Shown here: positions 47,586-58,192 of the stretch, piece after piece | Numbering within the stretch: the stretch's first letter is position 1 | How the letters are laid out: each line of letters starts with the position of its first letter | DNA from: Iodobacter violaceini | GTDB lineage: Bacteria; Pseudomonadota; Gammaproteobacteria; Burkholderiales; Chitinibacteraceae | Direction: 5' to 3' | NCBI RefSeq assembly: GCF_011601265.1 | Contig: NZ_JAAOLX010000007.1 | Coordinates: 1 to 64,000 of the forward strand | DNA: 64,000 nucleotides | Notes under the pieces: generated by a model | The model's input: only the letters and a program-made list of their open reading frames with translations | The model's database searches: none | What the model was told of the DNA's origin: nothing | Translations under genes and position numbers: made by a program

Positions 47586-48056
47586 ATGAAGCAACGTTTA
47601 GAAATCTGCCACCAGGTAGAAAGCACCGCCACCGGGTTGCCAGACACGGCACAGTTTCAGGCATGGGCAGAAGCCGCACTGCTGCCTGATGTGGCCTTCG
47701 CAGAAATTACCTTCAGAATTGTCGACACAGAAGAAGGCCAGCAGCTGAACCGCGATTACCGCGGCAAAGATTACGCCACCAATGTGCTGACTTTTACTTT
47801 TGATGAAGATATGCCCGATGTACCTGGCCTGCCGCTGCTGGGCGATATTGTGTTCTGTGCGCAGGTAGTAGAGAAAGAAGCACGGGAACAAAATATCAGC
47901 CTGCCTGACCACTACGCCCATCTCACCATTCATGGCGTACTGCACTTGCAAGGCTATGATCATCTTGAAGAAGATGAAGCGCTTGAAATGGAAGCTCTTG
48001 AAACAAGGCTGCTGGCAGGCTTAGGCATCAGCGATCCCTATAGGGAAGAGAAGTAA
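47586..48056 (+). CDS. ybeY: Endoribonuclease YbeY
   Basis: Zinc-dependent single-strand RNase of 16S rRNA 3' maturation and ribosome quality control. The H3xH5xH motif is complete in HGVLHLQGYDH near residues 118-128; the preceding NRDYRGKDYATNVLTF block is typical. Length of 156 is normal. The ribosome site is weak. Confidence 0.97.
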   Translation: MKQRLEICHQVESTATGLPDTAQFQAWAEAALLPDVAFAEITFRIVDTEEGQQLNRDYRGKDYATNVLTFTFDEDMPDVPGLPLLGDIVFCAQVVEKEAREQNISLPDHYAHLTIHGVLHLQGYDHLEEDEALEMEALETRLLAGLGISDPYREEK

Positions 48057-48068
48057 GCTTACAAAGGG

Positions 48069-48094
48069 AAGGTGGCTTACCCGGTAAGCACCTT
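48069..48094. terminator. Hairpin between ybeY and corC
   Basis: AAGGT-GCTTAC pairs with GTAAGC-ACCTT (one bulged G), three-base loop. No U run follows; an attenuator or processing site is as likely as a terminator. Confidence 0.35.
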
Positions 48095-48234
48095 GCCTTG
48101 CTGCATAGCCATCTAACAGAACAATTCAGGAGCCTCACTACAACAATCCCACTATAACCAACACGGCTGTAACCCAAAAAGCACGATCTTCCGGTATCAT
48201 TCGGGCATCTTTATCATTGGATCTTTACGCCATA

Positions 48235-49101
48235 ATGGATGATTACCCCTCGGGATCACCGAAATTGAATGCCCCCAAGTCATCATGGCTTGAACGCTTG
48301 ACCCATTTTTTATTACGAGAGCCTGAAGATCGGGGCCAGCTCGTAGAAATTCTCCACTCCGCTTTTGAGCGCCAGCTGCTTGATGCCGATGCATTAGGCA
48401 TGATTGAGGGCGTACTGAACGTCGGCGATATGCAGGTGCGCGATGTAATGGTGCCGCGCAGCCAGATGGACATCATCGACATCAATGATGCGCCTGCCAA
48501 ATTTATCCCCTATGTCATCGAAACCGCCCACTCTCGCTTTCCTGTTGTGGATGGCAGCAAAGACAAAGTGCTTGGCATTTTGCTGGCCAAAGACCTGCTG
48601 CGCTATTACGCCAGCGATGAGGAATTTGACGTACGCGATATGCTGCGCCCTGCGGTGTATATCCCCGAAGCCAAACGCCTGAATGTGCTGCTCAAAGACT
48701 TTCGCAATAACCGCAACCATATGGCGATTGTGGTCGATGAATACGGCGGCGTGGCAGGCTTAGTCACGATTGAAGATGTAATGGAGCAAATTGTTGGCGA
48801 TATCGAAGACGAATTCGATTACGACGAAGCTGAAGACAATATCATCCCGGACAGGCGCGGCAACTGGCGTGTTAAAGGCCTCACCGAAATCAGCGATCTG
48901 AACAAAGAAATTGGCTCTGAGTTCTCTGATCAGGAATTTGACACGGTAGCGGGCTTAATCACCCAGCACTTTGGGCACTTGCCAAAACGCGGCGAAATTG
49001 TGGCTTTCGACGGCTACCGCTTCCAGATCCTGCGCGCAGACAGCCGCCGGATTTATTCGGTGCTGATAGAAAAATTAGCAGATACGCCTGCTGAAGAGTA
49101 A
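48235..49101 (+). CDS. corC: CorC/HlyC-family CBS-domain protein
   Basis: Cytoplasmic protein with two CBS domains (VRDVMVPRSQMDII and VVDEYGGVAGLVTIEDVMEQIVGDIEDE) and a C-terminal CorC/HlyC transporter-associated domain, linked in other bacteria to magnesium/cobalt efflux. It has no membrane part. Start set at the ATG at 48235; an upstream TTG (48217) is in frame. Confidence 0.94.
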   Translation: MDDYPSGSPKLNAPKSSWLERLTHFLLREPEDRGQLVEILHSAFERQLLDADALGMIEGVLNVGDMQVRDVMVPRSQMDIIDINDAPAKFIPYVIETAHSRFPVVDGSKDKVLGILLAKDLLRYYASDEEFDVRDMLRPAVYIPEAKRLNVLLKDFRNNRNHMAIVVDEYGGVAGLVTIEDVMEQIVGDIEDEFDYDEAEDNIIPDRRGNWRVKGLTEISDLNKEIGSEFSDQEFDTVAGLITQHFGHLPKRGEIVAFDGYRFQILRADSRRIYSVLIEKLADTPAEE

Positions 49102-49492
49102 TACCAAAGAGAAGTGCTTAGGTTTTTAATAACGAACCAAGGAAAAGCCTAATGCTTTCGGCACAGGGCTTTTACCCTCCCCTGAAAACACGCTTCGCTC
49201 CGAACAAGCGGGGTGGGGCCGTCGTCAATTCGTGTTTGAGCGAAGCGAGTTGACACAACGCCACTGTCCGCAGCGAGGGGCATTCGTGTTTTAGGGGTCG
49301 CCTTCTTTGGCTTCGTTTCTTAGCGACGCAAGAAAGAAAGGTCCCGCGGGACATCCGCACCAAAACCAACCTGCCGAAGGTACTAAAGAGATCTTTTTGA
49401 CGTTGCTTAGCATGTGCACCCGCCCTACGCAGTCACGCCTTACTTTATACAATCCCCATCCCAAACAGGAACGGTCACAGGCCGTGTTGCAG
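49102..49492. other. Repeat-like region between corC and lnt
   Basis: GC-rich sequence unlike the flanks, with several CGCTTCG / GAGCGAAGCG elements (about 49190-49250) and a stretch TTCTTTGGCTTCGTTTCTTA followed by a run of GCAAGAAAGAAAGG that resembles a dispersed non-coding repeat seen between genes in many Proteobacteria. The upstream extension of the lnt frame runs through it and is not coding. Confidence 0.4.
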
Positions 49493-50992
49493 ATGCAAAA
49501 ACTTAAACCTCTCCTGCCCCACCTCCTGCTGGCCCTGTTTGGCGCGATCAGCGTCTTTTCTTTTGCCCCGCTGTATTTATTCCCCCTCATGTGGCTGTCA
49601 TTAGCCGCGCTGACTTTTGCCATACAAAAATCCCCTTCCCCTAAAGCCGCTGCATGGCGTGGTTTTAGTTTTGGGCTGGGATTTTTCCTCGCCAATATCC
49701 ACTGGATTTTCATCAGCCTGAATACCTTTGGCGGCATGCCTGCACCCATGGCTGCAGGGGGGATTCTGGTGCTGGCCGCTTATATGGCGCTGTTTCCGGC
49801 ATTGGCTGGCTGGCTGACGCTCAGGCTGCCCAGCCCTGAACAACTGCGTGTACTGCTGCTGCCTACCGTATTTATTCTGACTGAATGGCTGCGCGGCTGG
49901 CTGTTTACAGGCTTCCCATGGGCCAGCATCGGCTATTCGCAAAGCCCGATGACGCCACTTGCAGGCTACGCGCCAATCGGCGGCGTATATCTGATCGGCT
50001 GGCTGCTGTGCCTGAGTATTGCGCTGATTGTCAGCAAGCCCAAGTGGCTGAAGGGCTGGGGCATTGTGGCCAGCATCTGGATTGCAGGCTGGGGATTAAA
50101 TCAGCTGGAATGGACAAAAAAAGTCGGTGCACCAGTAAGGGTGAGCCTGGTACAAGGCAATATTTCGCAAGATATCAAATGGGATAATGCTTTTTATTTG
50201 GATAGCCTGAAAAGCTATCTGGAGCTGACCCAAAAAGCCCGCGGCCAGCTGGTGGTCTTGCCCGAAACGGCCATTCCTTCATTTATCAGCGATGTGCCGG
50301 ATTGGTATCCGCAATTACTGCGCGATGCCGTAGCACCACGCAAAGCGGATTTAATTCTGGGCATTCCGATTTTAGGCAAGCATGAGGCGGAGTATTACAA
50401 CGCCGTCACGGTGATGTCGGACCCGGCATTACCGCTGTATAAAAAGCAGCATCTGGTACCTTTTGGCGAGTTTATTCCGCTGCCCTGGTTATTCAACTGG
50501 ATCTATCAGTTTATGGATATGCCACTCTCGGGCTTTAGCCGTGGCGCAGTAAAGCAAGCTCCGTTCTCGCTGGCATCCGGCCAGATTGCTGCAAATATCT
50601 GCTACGAAGATGTGTTTGGGCGGGAAATTATCAACGCCCTGCCCGAAGCTACCATGCTGGTTAATTTATCCAACCTTGCATGGTTTGATGGCTCTTGGGC
50701 GGCAGCTCAGCACGCACAAATGAGCCAGACCCGCGCCTTAGAAACCGGCCGCTATATGCTGCGGGCGACCAATACGGGGGTGACGGCGATTATCGACGAG
50801 AAGGGACGGTTTAAAGGCGTGCTGCCAGAAAGAACAGCCGGCATTCTGGAAGGCACCGCGCAGAACCGCAGCGGCATGCCCCCCTATGCCTGGGGAGGCG
50901 ATTATCCGCTGCTGATTGCTTTGGGCGCTTTATTGCTGGGATTGGGCTTACTCAGGCGGCGTGAGGCACAAGCCCGCTTTGCTCAGGCATGA
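49493..50992 (+). CDS. lnt: Apolipoprotein N-acyltransferase Lnt
   Basis: Adds the third acyl chain to lipoproteins in the inner membrane. Six N-terminal membrane helices, a nitrilase-type periplasmic domain with the catalytic triad E258 (VVLPETAIP), K318 (YKKQHLVPFGEF) and C370 (NICYEDVFG), and a C-terminal helix. Start set at the ATG at 49493, giving 499 residues as in E. coli (512); an open frame further upstream crosses repeat sequence. Confidence 0.96.
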   Translation: MQKLKPLLPHLLLALFGAISVFSFAPLYLFPLMWLSLAALTFAIQKSPSPKAAAWRGFSFGLGFFLANIHWIFISLNTFGGMPAPMAAGGILVLAAYMALFPALAGWLTLRLPSPEQLRVLLLPTVFILTEWLRGWLFTGFPWASIGYSQSPMTPLAGYAPIGGVYLIGWLLCLSIALIVSKPKWLKGWGIVASIWIAGWGLNQLEWTKKVGAPVRVSLVQGNISQDIKWDNAFYLDSLKSYLELTQKARGQLVVLPETAIPSFISDVPDWYPQLLRDAVAPRKADLILGIPILGKHEAEYYNAVTVMSDPALPLYKKQHLVPFGEFIPLPWLFNWIYQFMDMPLSGFSRGAVKQAPFSLASGQIAANICYEDVFGREIINALPEATMLVNLSNLAWFDGSWAAAQHAQMSQTRALETGRYMLRATNTGVTAIIDEKGRFKGVLPERTAGILEGTAQNRSGMPPYAWGGDYPLLIALGALLLGLGLLRRREAQARFAQA

Positions 50993-51015
50993 TGATTGCC
51001 CACGCAATCCATGAC

Positions 51016-51540
51016 TTAAACCCTGGGTGGTGCGATCAACAGCTGAGTTCCCGCCAGCCTGTCATGCAAAAACCGGCGTTCTTTATCCAGCAGAGCCCAT
51101 AAATAAGGCAGAAAGAACAAAGCCGTTAACAACCAGGCCACAATACGTAAATCCGCATGATGGCGGGCAAAAATCCAGAATGGCGCGCAAGGCAGAGTAC
51201 AAATCACCACCACAGCAAAACGGATACCCACCTCACGCCAGCCAAGCGGGCTGCCATCGCTCTTTACAAGGCAGATTCTCCATGTGCGCATCGCTAAAGT
51301 CTGTCCGCCGCGCCAGCACCACGCGCAATAAGCAAAAGCCACCGACATCACCCAAGTAAAATGCAGCGCACTTGCCAAAAGATGCTCAGGCAGAGCCGTC
51401 ACAGGCAAGCCCGTTAATAATTGAAATACCCCCTGGGATATTCCTCCTGCCAGCAAAACCACCGCAATAAGCAGCAAAAGCTCGTATAAAAAGGCAAACA
51501 TACGCCGCCACCAGCCTGCCGGCCCCGTTGTAATCTTCAC
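51016..51540 (-). CDS. RDD-family membrane protein
   Basis: Three to four hydrophobic segments. The family's RDD positions appear as WWRRMFAFLYE at the start and KERRFLHDRLAGTQLL at the end. Function unknown; some RDD proteins affect ion tolerance. Start is a GTG at 51540 after AGGATG. Convergent with lnt, 23 bases apart. Confidence 0.85.
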   Translation of the reverse strand: MKITTGPAGWWRRMFAFLYELLLLIAVVLLAGGISQGVFQLLTGLPVTALPEHLLASALHFTWVMSVAFAYCAWCWRGGQTLAMRTWRICLVKSDGSPLGWREVGIRFAVVVICTLPCAPFWIFARHHADLRIVAWLLTALFFLPYLWALLDKERRFLHDRLAGTQLLIAPPRV

Positions 51541-52105
51541 AAATCATCCTTTTACTGCATCATTTTTATAAGGCGCATCGTTTTTTTACTGACGATGCAC
51601 CATGCACTTGATTGAAACCAGGCAAACGATCATCAAATGTGCAAAATATTTAACTTACATGAAACGTTTAGCTCGCTTTTCATACTATAAATAAACTAAA
51701 AAAACCCGTTTACAGCACTTAAGCAGCCCGCTCGCAATCTTATCAAGAAACGCGAAGTACCTTTACCCCAAAAAAGGGCAAGCAAAGCAATCGTGTTGTA
51801 ACTTTCTTTTCAGATAGAAGAGAAAATCAAGGCTGAGATACTAACAAAGTCAATATGCAAATCACTAGAAGAACTTGCCATTTATACCGCAGTGCGGTAA
51901 CTTTCTAGTGCAATATCCAGCCAATAATGCAGGCGGCACTCTACATAGTCAGCCTGCGCCGAAAGGTCTCCGCCAGCGGACACACACTGGTCGTCAAATA
52001 CAGGTCACAAACCTGTTTAATGCGGCGGAAGACCCGGTAAATCATTTGCAAACGGATGGCCTGTGGCCCATCCGTTTATCTATCGTTCTGACCTAGGGAA
52101 TACCC
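51541..52105 (+). promoter_or_regulatory. Long structured 5' region of ilvB
   Basis: 565 bases between RDD and ilvB. Three structures stand out. At 51863-51910, CACTAGAA and TTCTAGTG bracket a second perfect stem TACCGC-AGT-GCGGTA (51885-51899). Near 52001-52017 there is a stem ACAGGT / ACCTGT. At 52050-52077 there is a ten-base stem AAACGGATGG / CCATCCGTTT, 28 bases before the ilvB start, with no U run. A 17-codon ORF from 51855 covers the first structure; its residues are not enriched in Ile, Val or Leu. Control by attenuation or by a protein or RNA ligand is possible. Confidence 0.5.
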
Positions 52106-53872
52106 ATGGAAATTTCGGGCGCAGAGATCATCACGCGCTGCTTGCAGGAAGAAGGAGTTGAATTTATTTTCGGCTACCCTGGCGGCGCAGTTCTATCTAT
52201 TTACGATGCAATCTTTAAACAAGATTATTTTAAGCATGTGCTGGTTCGCCACGAACAAGCTGCCGTGCATGCTGCCGATGCTTACTCCCGCTCCAGCAAA
52301 AAAGTGGGCGTTGCGCTTGTAACATCCGGCCCTGGCGCCACCAATGCCATTACCGGCATTGCCACTGCCTATATGGATTCGATTCCTATGGTGGTGTTCT
52401 CAGGCCAGGTTGCTACCGATGCAATTGGTTTGGATGCTTTCCAGGAAGTCGACATGGTGGGCTGTTCGCGCCCTATCGTGAAACACAACTTCCTGGTGAA
52501 AGATATTCGTGAGCTTGCTCCGACCATCAAAAAAGCGTTTCACCTTGCTACTACGGGCAGACCAGGCCCGGTTGTGATTGATGTGCCTAAAGATATTGCG
52601 GCTCAAACCACCGAGTTTATTTATCCGGCATCGGTTTCGATTCGCAGCTACACCCCGCCAACTAAAGGCCATCCCGGGCAAATTAAGAAAGCGGCTCAGC
52701 TATTAGGTGAAGCCAAGCGCCCATTTATTTATGTGGGCGGCGGCGCAATCTTAAGTAATGCCAGCGCAGAAGTGACTGAGCTGGTGAAGATGCTCAACCT
52801 GCCTTGTACCAATACCCTGATGGGCCTTGGCGCACTGGACGGCACCGATCCTCATTTCCTTGGCATGCTGGGCATGCACGGCACTTACGAAGCCAATATG
52901 GCGATGCAGTATAGTGACGTGATTATTGCGATCGGCGCACGCTTTGACGACCGCGTTATTTCATCGCCCGAGCATTTCCTTTCGCAAGCTAAAAAGATTG
53001 TGCATATCGACATCGATCCATCGTCTATCGCCAAGCGAGTTCGGGTAGATGTACCGATTGTGGGCGATGTAAAACATGTATTGATCGACCTGATCAACAT
53101 TCTGAAAGAAACCGGCATCAAGCCACAGGCCGAAGCTTTGGCAGACTGGTGGAAACAGATCGAAGAGTGGCGCAAACCGCAAAGCCTGTGGTACGAGCCA
53201 TCTGATCTGGTGATCAAACCGCAATTTGTGGTGCAAAAACTGTGGGAAGTCACCGGTGGTGAAGCCATCATTACTTCGGATGTTGGCCAGCACCAGATGT
53301 TTGCCGCCCAGTACTACCCATTTAAACGTCCGCGTCAGTGGATTAACTCGGGTGGTCTTGGCACAATGGGCTTTGGCCTGCCTGCGGCTATGGGCGCTCA
53401 GCTGGCAAACCCGGATGCGATCGTCGCTTGCATTACCGGCGAAGGCTCTATCCAGATGAATATCCAGGAGCTTTCAACCTGCAAGCAGTACCATATTCCG
53501 ACCAAAATTATTAATCTGAACAACCGCTATCTGGGCATGGTTCGCCAGTGGCAGCAGTTCTTTTACGGCAACCGCTATTCCGAATCGTATATGGATGCGC
53601 TGCCAGATTTTGTAAAACTGGCCGAAGCCTATGGCCATGTTGGTATGAAGATCGAAAAACCGTCCGACGTAGAACCAGCGCTGCGCGAAGCCTTTAGCGA
53701 CAAGCTGAAAGATCGCCTGGTGTTTATGGACTTTATTACCGACAGAGAAGTAAACGTCTTCCCAATGATTCAAAACGGGAAAGGCCTGAGCCAGATGGAT
53801 TTACCACCACATATGCGTGATATGCAATTGGTGCCATTTGAAAACAACCGTGATTACGGCAATCTGTGCTGA
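52106..53872 (+). CDS. ilvB: Acetolactate synthase, catalytic subunit
   Basis: First common enzyme of valine, leucine and isoleucine synthesis (TPP, FAD, Mg). N-terminal GYPGGAVLSIYDAI, the catalytic Glu in RHEQAAVHAADAY, and the TPP-binding ITGEGSIQMNIQELSTC ... NLNNRYLGMV pair. Length of 588 is typical (IlvI/IlvB). First gene of ilvB-ilvH-ilvC, with 12 bases to the next gene. Confidence 0.97.
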   Translation: MEISGAEIITRCLQEEGVEFIFGYPGGAVLSIYDAIFKQDYFKHVLVRHEQAAVHAADAYSRSSKKVGVALVTSGPGATNAITGIATAYMDSIPMVVFSGQVATDAIGLDAFQEVDMVGCSRPIVKHNFLVKDIRELAPTIKKAFHLATTGRPGPVVIDVPKDIAAQTTEFIYPASVSIRSYTPPTKGHPGQIKKAAQLLGEAKRPFIYVGGGAILSNASAEVTELVKMLNLPCTNTLMGLGALDGTDPHFLGMLGMHGTYEANMAMQYSDVIIAIGARFDDRVISSPEHFLSQAKKIVHIDIDPSSIAKRVRVDVPIVGDVKHVLIDLINILKETGIKPQAEALADWWKQIEEWRKPQSLWYEPSDLVIKPQFVVQKLWEVTGGEAIITSDVGQHQMFAAQYYPFKRPRQWINSGGLGTMGFGLPAAMGAQLANPDAIVACITGEGSIQMNIQELSTCKQYHIPTKIINLNNRYLGMVRQWQQFFYGNRYSESYMDALPDFVKLAEAYGHVGMKIEKPSDVEPALREAFSDKLKDRLVFMDFITDREVNVFPMIQNGKGLSQMDLPPHMRDMQLVPFENNRDYGNLC

Positions 53873-53884
53873 GAGGAGATAAAA

Positions 53885-55448
<1,564 letters not shown>

Positions 55449-55470
55449 TTGACCTTGATTTAAAACGTAA

Positions 55471-55499
55471 AAAGCCAGCTTTCGAGCTGGCTTTTTTTT
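55471..55499 (+). terminator. Intrinsic terminator after ilvC
   Basis: AAAGCCAGCT-TTCG-AGCTGGCTTT with a TTCG tetraloop, followed by T8. Very strong; it ends the ilvBHC transcript. Confidence 0.96.
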
Positions 55500-55505
55500 G
55501 GAATA

Positions 55506-56063
55506 ATGATGCCCACACTTGAAACCCCTCGCCTGATCCTCAGCCCATTTAGCTTTGACGATGCGCCAGCAGTGCAAAGCCTCGCCAGTGACTTTGCCAT
55601 TGCCGATACTACCCTCACTATTCCCCATCCGTACACCGATGGCGCAGCAGCAAGCTGGATCGCATCCTCCGCCAGCCTGTGGCTGGTACAACAAACGCTG
55701 GCCCTGGCCATACGCCGCAAAGAAGATGGGGCCTTGCTCGGAGCAATCAGCCTGTTTGATATTTTGCCCGAGCACCGGGCTGAGCTTGGTTACTGGATAG
55801 GCAAACCCTTTTGGGGAAAGGGCTACGCCAGCGAGGCGGGCCATGCCATCCTGGAATTTGGATTTAATGAACTGAAACTTCAGCGAATTTACGCAGAGCA
55901 TCTGACCAGAAACCCGGCATCCGGGCGAGTAATGGAGAAAATTGGCCTCAAGCAGGAAGGTATTTTGCGACAGCACGCGATGAAATGGGGCAAGCTGGAG
56001 GATGTTGTTTACAGGGGGATTTTGAAAGATGAGCGTCAAAAAATGAATCAAACAGTGCGATAA
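55506..56063 (+). CDS. GNAT acetyltransferase, RimJ/RimL-like
   Basis: N-acetyltransferase fold, 185 residues: TPRLILSPFSFDDAPAVQSL at the start, LGYWIGKPFWGKGYASEAG with the acetyl-CoA loop, and NPASGRVMEKIGLKQEG near the end, characteristic of the RimJ/RimL/SpeG-like group acting on protein N-termini or small molecules. Two adjacent ATGs (55506 and 55509) are possible starts. It begins seven bases after the terminator. Confidence 0.9.
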   Translation: MMPTLETPRLILSPFSFDDAPAVQSLASDFAIADTTLTIPHPYTDGAAASWIASSASLWLVQQTLALAIRRKEDGALLGAISLFDILPEHRAELGYWIGKPFWGKGYASEAGHAILEFGFNELKLQRIYAEHLTRNPASGRVMEKIGLKQEGILRQHAMKWGKLEDVVYRGILKDERQKMNQTVR

Positions 56064-56251
56064 CTTAGGCATTTTTATCAGCAAAGCATTCCATAACGAT
56101 GATACCCGTTGGACTGATAAGGCTCTACTTTAGCCCAAGCTACTCACTAAAACAGGTAGAAATAGTAATTATCATTCAAATTAAAAAAAATAAAACAGGG
56201 CAATACATTTTATTTATTCGCAGGATATTTAAATTAATAAATCTCCATAAA

Positions 56252-56689
56252 TTAACGCGTATACCAGCGTAGAAATATCGAAATCACAACTGATGTAATA
56301 GCACCAGTCATCATAATTAATTTCGCATCCTGAAAGTCTGCAATCCAAAAGCCACAAACCACAGCAAATATACTTCCAGCACAACCAAGGACAAGCACAT
56401 AGATAATTGCCTTAACTTTGCGTAAACGCGTTGCCAATATGCCAGTAAGAAGGGCAGGCAATCCACCCAAAAAATAAAACATCATCAATATACCCAAACA
56501 GACATAAACGATATAAGAAGCCTCCTCCCATGGCAGAGATGACCCTCTAAAACTAGTCCCATCAAATAATTTATGAACATTCATTATAAATAGAAAAACA
56601 ACCCCACCCAACGGAGGGCCAAATAATAAAAACCACAACCATTCCCGTTTCAAAGTTTTTTCAGGTTTTTCTAAGCCGTCAGTACTCAT
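56252..56689 (-). CDS. Small membrane protein, unknown
   Basis: 145 residues with four hydrophobic segments (about 17-38, 58-82, 90-113, 120-140) and a charged N-terminal tail. No family recognised. The gene and its flanks are markedly AT-rich compared with the surroundings, suggesting acquired sequence. ATG at 56689 follows AGGGTA. Confidence 0.65.
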   Translation of the reverse strand: MSTDGLEKPEKTLKREWLWFLLFGPPLGGVVFLFIMNVHKLFDGTSFRGSSLPWEEASYIVYVCLGILMMFYFLGGLPALLTGILATRLRKVKAIIYVLVLGCAGSIFAVVCGFWIADFQDAKLIMMTGAITSVVISIFLRWYTR

Positions 56690-56888
56690 GGCAATACCCT
56701 AGTTAAAATAATTTAACACCTTAAAATTTAAACAATCTATAAAGCATGCCAATAAATATAAATAATTAACATTCTTTACTTATATACAAGCTATTAACGA
56801 AATTCGAGGATAGCTAATTCAGCAGAAAACTCAACACGACAACTGGGGACATACCACAGTTAATTATTTGATTGTGGTTGATCCCATA

Positions 56889-56922
56889 TGTTGGGCATCG
56901 CTTCGCTCAGCACCAACCTACA
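56889..56922. repeat. REP-like palindromic element
   Basis: TGTTGGGC-ATCG-CTTCGCT-CAGC-ACCAACCTACA resembles the widespread intergenic element with a GTTGGG...CCAAC stem and a CGCTTCGC centre. Imperfect stem. One copy was noticed. Confidence 0.5.
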
Positions 56923-57061
56923 GCAAATGACCCACGATTTTGTAGACTATGGCTAAGCTTGCGAAGCCCTGCGCTCTGCCACAGCTACATCAAATCACCG
57001 CTCACAGCGGTAATTTTTGCTACGCGTGTTGCCCTGTAGAAAACAAGATATAGCTTAGCTC

Positions 57062-57099
57062 ATGCCCATATTGGGCATGACAATACCCAATATGGGCAT
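57062..57099. repeat. 14-base perfect inverted repeat after psd
   Basis: ATGCCCATATTGGG at 57062-57075 and its exact complement CCCAATATGGGCAT at 57086-57099, ten-base spacer, 13 bases past the psd stop. Each arm is itself nearly palindromic. No U run follows, so it is not a standard terminator. Confidence 0.75.
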
Positions 57100-57111
57100 T
57101 GTCACACAGCA

Positions 57112-57951
57112 TCAATCCCCCATCTTCTCGCCCATCTGCACCGCTTTTTCCGCTGCCCACTCAGCATTCAGCTGGCATTTTCCTTCGGGGAACAGCATCA
57201 CTACGGTAGAGCCGAGCAGGAAGCGGCCCATTTCTTCGCCTTTTTTCAGCTGGATATCCTGGCCTGCATAATCCCATTTTCTGACTGTCTTGCTTCTTGG
57301 CGGGTTAACAATGCCGTGCCAGACCGTCGCCATGCTGCCAACGATGGTCGCTCCTACTAATACCAAGGCAAAGGGGCCGAAGTCGGATTCAAACATACAG
57401 ACCACCCGCTCATTGCGGGCGAATAAGCCATCCACGCCACGGGCGGTCACGGGGTTTACCGAGAACAGCTCGCCGGGCACGTAAATCATTTGCGTCAGGC
57501 GCCCATCGCAAGGCATGTGGATGCGGTGGTAATCACGCGGGCTAAGGTAGATATTGGCAAAGCTACCATTAATAAAGGGCCTGGCCAAGTTGCTATCGCC
57601 GCCCAGCAGTGCCGTGGCACTGAATTCCTTACCCTTGGCCTGGAAAATTTGCTCTGCTTTAATCGGCCCCAGCTGGCTAATCTTGCCATCCACCGGGCTG
57701 ACAAAACGCGCGGAGTGAATGGGCCGGGCTCCGGGCTTTAATGCCCGGGTAAAGAATTCATTGAATGTGGCAAATGCAGCAGGATCGGCCTCTGCGGCCT
57801 CGCTCATATTGACTTTATATTTGCCAATAAACCAGCGAATCACCGCTTGAGTCAGCCATCCCGCTTTAAAACCTGCAAACACTCCTGATAGCTGCGTCAG
57901 CAAGCGCTTAGGTAAAAGGTGTTGCATAAGAACGAACAGACGTTCTGACAC
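57112..57951 (-). CDS. psd: Phosphatidylserine decarboxylase
   Basis: Makes phosphatidylethanolamine from phosphatidylserine. The proenzyme self-cleaves at LGST: S248 becomes the pyruvoyl group. VSPVDGK and DYHRIHMPCDG are the other family blocks; 279 residues. Start taken as the GTG at 57951 because SERLFVLMQHLLPKRLL matches the usual beginning; an ATG eight codons in is an alternative. pssA, the previous step, is close by on the other strand. Confidence 0.95.
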   Translation of the reverse strand: MSERLFVLMQHLLPKRLLTQLSGVFAGFKAGWLTQAVIRWFIGKYKVNMSEAAEADPAAFATFNEFFTRALKPGARPIHSARFVSPVDGKISQLGPIKAEQIFQAKGKEFSATALLGGDSNLARPFINGSFANIYLSPRDYHRIHMPCDGRLTQMIYVPGELFSVNPVTARGVDGLFARNERVVCMFESDFGPFALVLVGATIVGSMATVWHGIVNPPRSKTVRKWDYAGQDIQLKKGEEMGRFLLGSTVVMLFPEGKCQLNAEWAAEKAVQMGEKMGD

Positions 57952-58192
57952 GTAGAGCCCCTGTAATCATCAAACCCGGAATTATAACTCAGACCCTGTT
58001 GCACGCGGCCGGCATGCTGCATGGAAGCCTCAATTTAAAAGCCTGTTTTTCTATATTTTGATGCTTTTTTTGCAGCCACAGCCTTTAGATTTATGCGGTT
58101 TTTAAATTGAAACAGATATTGTGATGTCGTCCCGGCATGTTGCTGCGGCCCAAGTTAACAATAACTTATCAATACCTTAGATGGAGGCTCCC

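Larger units (their letters stand above)
56690..57111. other. AT-rich gap with REP-like and inverted repeats
   Basis: No gene called over 422 bases. Two repeat structures lie here (separate entries), and the 5' end of the AT-rich membrane-protein gene borders it. The right part is the 3' region of psd. Confidence 0.45.

Noticed and set aside
51875-52096. 73-codon ORF in the ilvB leader as a protein gene
   Set aside because: It runs through several RNA stems and has no ribosome site or motif.
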